This document shows, piece after piece, positions 60,817 to 64,000 of a stretch of 64,000 bases of DNA. This stretch comes from Myxococcales bacterium (GTDB lineage: Bacteria; Myxococcota_A; Polyangia; Polyangiales; Polyangiaceae): positions 1-64,000 of the forward strand of contig JACPVJ010000052.1 of assembly GCA_016191785.1 (NCBI GenBank), written 5' to 3'. Positions within the stretch are counted from its first letter, which is position 1; each line of letters opens with the position of its first letter. A program made the position numbers and the translations under genes. Under the pieces are notes generated by a model. That model saw only the letters and a list, made by a program, of their open reading frames with translations. It was not told the origin of the DNA and searched no databases.

Positions 60817-61054
60817 TCACCAGCCCCGAGACCAAGCCGAAGCCCACCAAGCCGATCAGCGCGCCGATCAGCGCGCCCTGCCCGCCGGACCAGATCGCCC
60901 CGATGGCGACGCAGGGCAGGGTGCCACCGCCGACGATGGCGGCCTGCAGCAGGTTGTCCTTGCGCCGGATGTTCGGGACGAGCCCCACCGTGTCGGCGAG
61001 CCGATGGTAGGCCTGAAGCTCGCGCTCGGCCGGATCTCTGGGAGCTGTGCTCAC
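60779..61054 (-). CDS. Small two-helix membrane protein
   Basis: A 91-residue protein. A charged N-terminus (PRDPAERELQAYHRLADTVGLVPNIRRKDNLLQ) precedes two membrane helices (AAIVGGGTLPCVAIGAIW; LIGALIGLVGFGLVSGLVIMVLGLV). GTG 61054 is the start. The glycine-zipper character suggests oligomerisation. Function unknown; its 3' end overlaps the membrane protein above. Confidence 0.65.
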   Translation of the reverse strand: MSTAPRDPAERELQAYHRLADTVGLVPNIRRKDNLLQAAIVGGGTLPCVAIGAIWSGGQGALIGALIGLVGFGLVSGLVIMVLGLVRAQQK

Positions 61055-61116
61055 CCTGGCGGAATGGTACGGCAGCGCGGCCCGGAGCTTTAGCTTCGAG
61101 GCGCTGGCCGAGCCCG

Positions 61117-62307
61117 TCACCCCACCTTGATGACCAGCGCCATCGCGGTGTCGCCGGCGGCGCAGCCGCTGAACAGGCCGTACCCGCCGCCCGCGGCCAC
61201 CAGCTCTTCGATCAGCTCGAGGGTCAGCCGCGTGCCGGTCGGGCCCTGAGGGTGGCCGTAGACCAGCGGCGAGCCGAAGTTGTTCATCGCGCGGAGCGCG
61301 ACGCCCATCTCTCTGCAGAAGAACAGATCGTTCACCGCGAAGGGATTGTGGGTCTTGATGGCCTTCACGTCCCCCAGGGCGATGCCGGCCTTGGCGAGCA
61401 CGCTTCGGGCGGCGGGCACCACGGCCTTGGGCATGAAGCCCTTCTCGACGCGGGCCTCGGCGGCGGCGACCACTCGGATCTTCACCTCGGGCCTGGCCGA
61501 CAGCTCGCGGGCGCGGCCCTCGGTGGTCAGCACCAGGCCGGCGTTGCCGTCCGCCGGGTGGGTCTGGGCGCCGAAGCTGACGGTGCCGCCCTCTTTCACC
61601 GGCGCGAGCCTTTCCAGCCCCTCTTTGGTCGTGGGGTGGATGCCCTCGTCGGCCTCGACCTTGCCGATCTCTTTCTTGCCACGGCGCAGGGTGACGGGTG
61701 CCATGTAGCGCCTCTGGAACGCGCGATCGTCGGCCAGGGCGGCCTGGTATTGCTCGTACCGCATGAGCGCGACCTCGTCCTGTTGCTCCTTGCTGAAGCC
61801 GGCCTCTTTGGCGACGTTCTCGGCGGTCTCGATCATCGCGTTCTTCGCCCACGGGTCGCGGTTGAAGGCGTCGAGCACGGCGTTCTCGCTCGCGCCGGTG
61901 CCGCCGGGCGCGGTGGGGTCGGGGTAGTAGAGGTGCGGCCCGTTGCTGGTGCGGTCGCAGGTGACGGCCAGCACCGCGGCGCTCTGCCCGAGCTCGATCT
62001 CGGCCGAGGCCGAGGCGATCACCCGCGCGCTGGTGGCGCAGGCCTGCGCAAAGGTCGGGCCGGTGGCGCCGGTGGCGCCGATCATCGCGGCGAGCCAGGG
62101 CGCGCCGTAGAAGCTCGAGCGCTGGATCACCGTCATGCCCAGCATCACCGAGTCGAAAGCCTTGGGGTCGACCTTCTTGGCGGCCAGCACCTCGCTCGCG
62201 ACCTGGGCGGCCAGCTCGAGCGAGTGAGCGTTGGCGAGCGCGCCCTGCCAGCGGCAGAACGGAGTGGACCAGTACAGGCCGTAGGGGATGAAGGTCTTCT
62301 CGAACAT
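61117..62307 (-). CDS. Thiolase-family protein
   Basis: A 396-residue thiolase fold. The nucleophile is C90 (FAQACATSARV), H352 is in GHPQGPTGTR and C382 in SGCAAGD (usually CxGGG). The catalytic-site NEAFA motif reads HNPFA (H320), a variant outside the standard acetyl-CoA acetyltransferase set. It probably acts on CoA thioesters, but the altered motif makes the direction and substrate uncertain. It begins 4 bp after a molybdenum hydroxylase gene, so the two are one operon. Confidence 0.85.
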   Translation of the reverse strand: MFEKTFIPYGLYWSTPFCRWQGALANAHSLELAAQVASEVLAAKKVDPKAFDSVMLGMTVIQRSSFYGAPWLAAMIGATGATGPTFAQACATSARVIASASAEIELGQSAAVLAVTCDRTSNGPHLYYPDPTAPGGTGASENAVLDAFNRDPWAKNAMIETAENVAKEAGFSKEQQDEVALMRYEQYQAALADDRAFQRRYMAPVTLRRGKKEIGKVEADEGIHPTTKEGLERLAPVKEGGTVSFGAQTHPADGNAGLVLTTEGRARELSARPEVKIRVVAAAEARVEKGFMPKAVVPAARSVLAKAGIALGDVKAIKTHNPFAVNDLFFCREMGVALRAMNNFGSPLVYGHPQGPTGTRLTLELIEELVAAGGGYGLFSGCAAGDTAMALVIKVG

Positions 62308-62311
62308 GGTC

Positions 62312-64000
62312 TCAACCCTTCTTCTTGTTCTTCAGCGCCATCACGATCTTCTCGGGCGTGATGGGCAGGTCGTGGATGCGAACGCCGATGGCGTCGTAGA
62401 TGGCGTTGGCCAGCGCTGGCGCCGTGGGCACCAGGCCCGGCTCGCCCACGCCCTTGGCGCCGAAGGGGCCCGCCGGGTCGTTGGTCTCGGCGAAGAAGAT
62501 GTCGACCGGGAACGCCATCTCGTGGGCCGTGGGGATCTTGTAGTCGGTGAAGCTCGGATTGAGCACTCGCCCTTCGTGGGTCTTCACCTCTTCGTACAGC
62601 GCGTAGCCGATGCCCTGGGCCAGCCCGCCCTGCACCTGACCGCGCAGCGTCTGCTGGTTCAGCACTCGACCGACGTCGTGGGCCGAGACCCCCTTCAGGA
62701 TCTTCACGTTGCCGGTCTCGGTGTCGACCTCGACCTCGAAGGCCTGCACGCCGTAGGCGTAGCTGGCGCTCATGTTGCCCACGCCCTTGGACCAGTCGGG
62801 CAGCGTGCTCGGGGGCTCGTAGAACGCCTCTTCGATGATCATCTGACCCTGGGCGCCGCGGAAGTGCAGCGCGCGCAGCACCTTGCCGATCTCCATCTTG
62901 AGCCAGGGCTCGTCGGGGGCGCCCTTAGGAAACAGGAACCCGGCCTCGAGCTCGAGGTTGTCGGCCCGGGCCGCGGCCGCATAGTCGTAGGCCGGCGGCT
63001 GGTACGACGGGTTCTTCTTCTGGAACGCGGCCAGGCTCTTCTTGGCCTCGGCGGCGTAGATCTCCGAGGCCAGCGCGAAGATCTTCTTCCGGGCCTTGTC
63101 GGCGGCGCGCGTGGCCGCGTTCAGCGCGATGAACGCGCCGCGGCTGGCGTGGGTGCCGACGTCCCACGGGCAGGTCGAGGTGTCGGTGGGGTTGATGCTG
63201 ACCTTCTCGGGGAGCACGCCCAGCGCCTCGGCCACGCCCAGGGTGAGGGCGGAATGCAGGCCCTGACCCATCTCGACGCCGCCGTACGACACGTTGACGT
63301 TGCCGAAGTCGTCGAGCTTCAAGATCACGCCGCCGCCGTCGGACCGATAGATGCGGCCCGAGCCGCCGACGTGGACCAGCGAGGCGACGCCCAGGCCGCG
63401 GCGCTTGTCCTTCTGCTTGCCGCGTTTGTTCGTCCAATCCAGGCTCTTCTTGGCGAACTCGAGGCACTCGCCCAGGCCGCAGGTGGTGATGTCGAGCCCC
63501 ATCGGCGTCTTCTCGCCGGGGGTGTTGCGGTTCAGCAGGCGCAGCTCGAGCGGGTCCATGCCGACCTTCTCGGCCAGCTCGTCGAGCAGGCACTCGATGG
63601 GCCAGGTCACCTCGGGGTTACCGTAGCCGCGCATCGCCTGGGCGTAGGTGTTGTTGGTGTAGACCAGCTTGGCGTCGAACCAGACGTTCTGCACCTTGTA
63701 GAGCGAGGTCGCCGGGATCAGCATCACCGTGGGGTAGGTCGCGCCCCACGAGGTGTACGCGCCGTTGTCTTGCAGCACCTCGACGCGGCGGAAGGTCAAG
63801 CGGCCCTCGGCGTCGCAGCCCTGGACCACCCGGGTCCTGGCGCTCTGGCGCGGCGAGAGGTTGGCGAACTCTTCGCGCCGATCGTAGACGACCTTCACCG
63901 GGCGGCCGGTGCGGTGCGCGAGCAAGATGGCGATGTGCTCGTAGGCGTGGGTGTCGAGGCCCGTGCCGAAGGCGCCGCCCAGGGTCGGGACGATCACCCG
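62312..64000 (-). CDS. Xanthine dehydrogenase-family molybdopterin-binding subunit, partial (N-terminus beyond right edge)
   Basis: The C-terminal 562 residues or so of a molybdenum hydroxylase large subunit (xanthine/aldehyde/hydroxybenzoyl-CoA family). Visible blocks are VPTLGGAFGTGLDTHAYEH, the pterin/cofactor-contact RGYGNPEVTWPIE, GGVEMGQGLHSALTLGVAE and the C-terminal catalytic Glu region AKGVGEPGLVPTAPALANAIYDA. It hydroxylates a heterocycle, aldehyde or CoA-bound aromatic. The following thiolase points to a CoA-ester pathway. The start and the small FAD/FeS subunits are outside the window. Confidence 0.9.
   Translation of the reverse strand, partial: RVIVPTLGGAFGTGLDTHAYEHIAILLAHRTGRPVKVVYDRREEFANLSPRQSARTRVVQGCDAEGRLTFRRVEVLQDNGAYTSWGATYPTVMLIPATSLYKVQNVWFDAKLVYTNNTYAQAMRGYGNPEVTWPIECLLDELAEKVGMDPLELRLLNRNTPGEKTPMGLDITTCGLGECLEFAKKSLDWTNKRGKQKDKRRGLGVASLVHVGGSGRIYRSDGGGVILKLDDFGNVNVSYGGVEMGQGLHSALTLGVAEALGVLPEKVSINPTDTSTCPWDVGTHASRGAFIALNAATRAADKARKKIFALASEIYAAEAKKSLAAFQKKNPSYQPPAYDYAAAARADNLELEAGFLFPKGAPDEPWLKMEIGKVLRALHFRGAQGQMIIEEAFYEPPSTLPDWSKGVGNMSASYAYGVQAFEVEVDTETGNVKILKGVSAHDVGRVLNQQTLRGQVQGGLAQGIGYALYEEVKTHEGRVLNPSFTDYKIPTAHEMAFPVDIFFAETNDPAGPFGAKGVGEPGLVPTAPALANAIYDAIGVRIHDLPITPEKIVMALKNKKKG

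Overview
The window is high-GC bacterial DNA with dense coding on both strands. It looks like a myxobacterium (Myxococcota, probably a Polyangia/Sorangium-type lineage). Supporting signs are the many lipoproteins with Gly/Ser/Ala or Asp-Gly-Gly linkers and Cys-rich domains, a DUF2330 protein with a hydrophobic, Arg-rich MYXO-CTERM-like segment, AgmX-type domains, hybrid histidine kinases, an RHS toxin locus, and frequent GTG starts with 4-nt ATGA/GTGA overlaps. This assignment is inference from style and gene content; no rRNA or tRNA gene was seen.

Layout. 1-3.8 kb: two ArsA/Get3-type ATPases, one cut by the left edge, separated by a MntA/HepT toxin-antitoxin pair; an AbrB-antitoxin/PIN-toxin pair follows. 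3.8-13.8 kb: envelope proteins (SIMPL protein, lipoproteins, a DUF2330-AgmX fusion, MAPEG protein, metallophosphoesterase), a class III cyclase and a PLP-dependent C-S lyase. 13.8-18.8 kb: aconitase and a PAS hybrid histidine kinase. 18.9-23.4 kb: a Tat-type lipoprotein with two protease-like domains, a beta-barrel protein and a 701-residue Cys-rich lipoprotein. 23.7-27.1 kb: sdhCAB, which with aconitase makes this a TCA/respiratory region. 27.1-30.1 kb: a beta-barrel gene broken by an in-frame TGA, a MarR/cytochrome pair with a clear palindromic operator, and an O-methyltransferase. 30.1-30.7 kb: a non-coding patch with a 52-bp tandem repeat and nested hairpins.

30.7-41.7 kb: mostly envelope genes plus an M20 peptidase, a GST, a beta-propeller lipoprotein, a scramblase-like protein and a large M16 protease. 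41.8-47.4 kb: the most system-like locus, a tightly packed run of two phytoene-desaturase-like flavoproteins, a tail-anchored SCP2-like protein, a soluble SCP2 protein and a TrpB2-type PLP enzyme. It suggests lipid-carrier-assisted oxidation of a hydrophobic substrate coupled to PLP chemistry, function unknown. 47.5-51.5 kb: Spy-like protein, ABC-2 transporter, MFS transporter.

51.6-57.6 kb is a genomic scar: a 5'-truncated RHS toxin gene with its immunity gene, an IS3 OrfA remnant, a rearranged fragment of the RHS tip 1.8 kb downstream, and a ribbon-helix-helix/MazF pair whose toxin carries an amber codon. 57.7-64 kb: a Gly-rich lipoprotein, two membrane proteins, then a thiolase behind a molybdenum hydroxylase large subunit that runs off the right edge.
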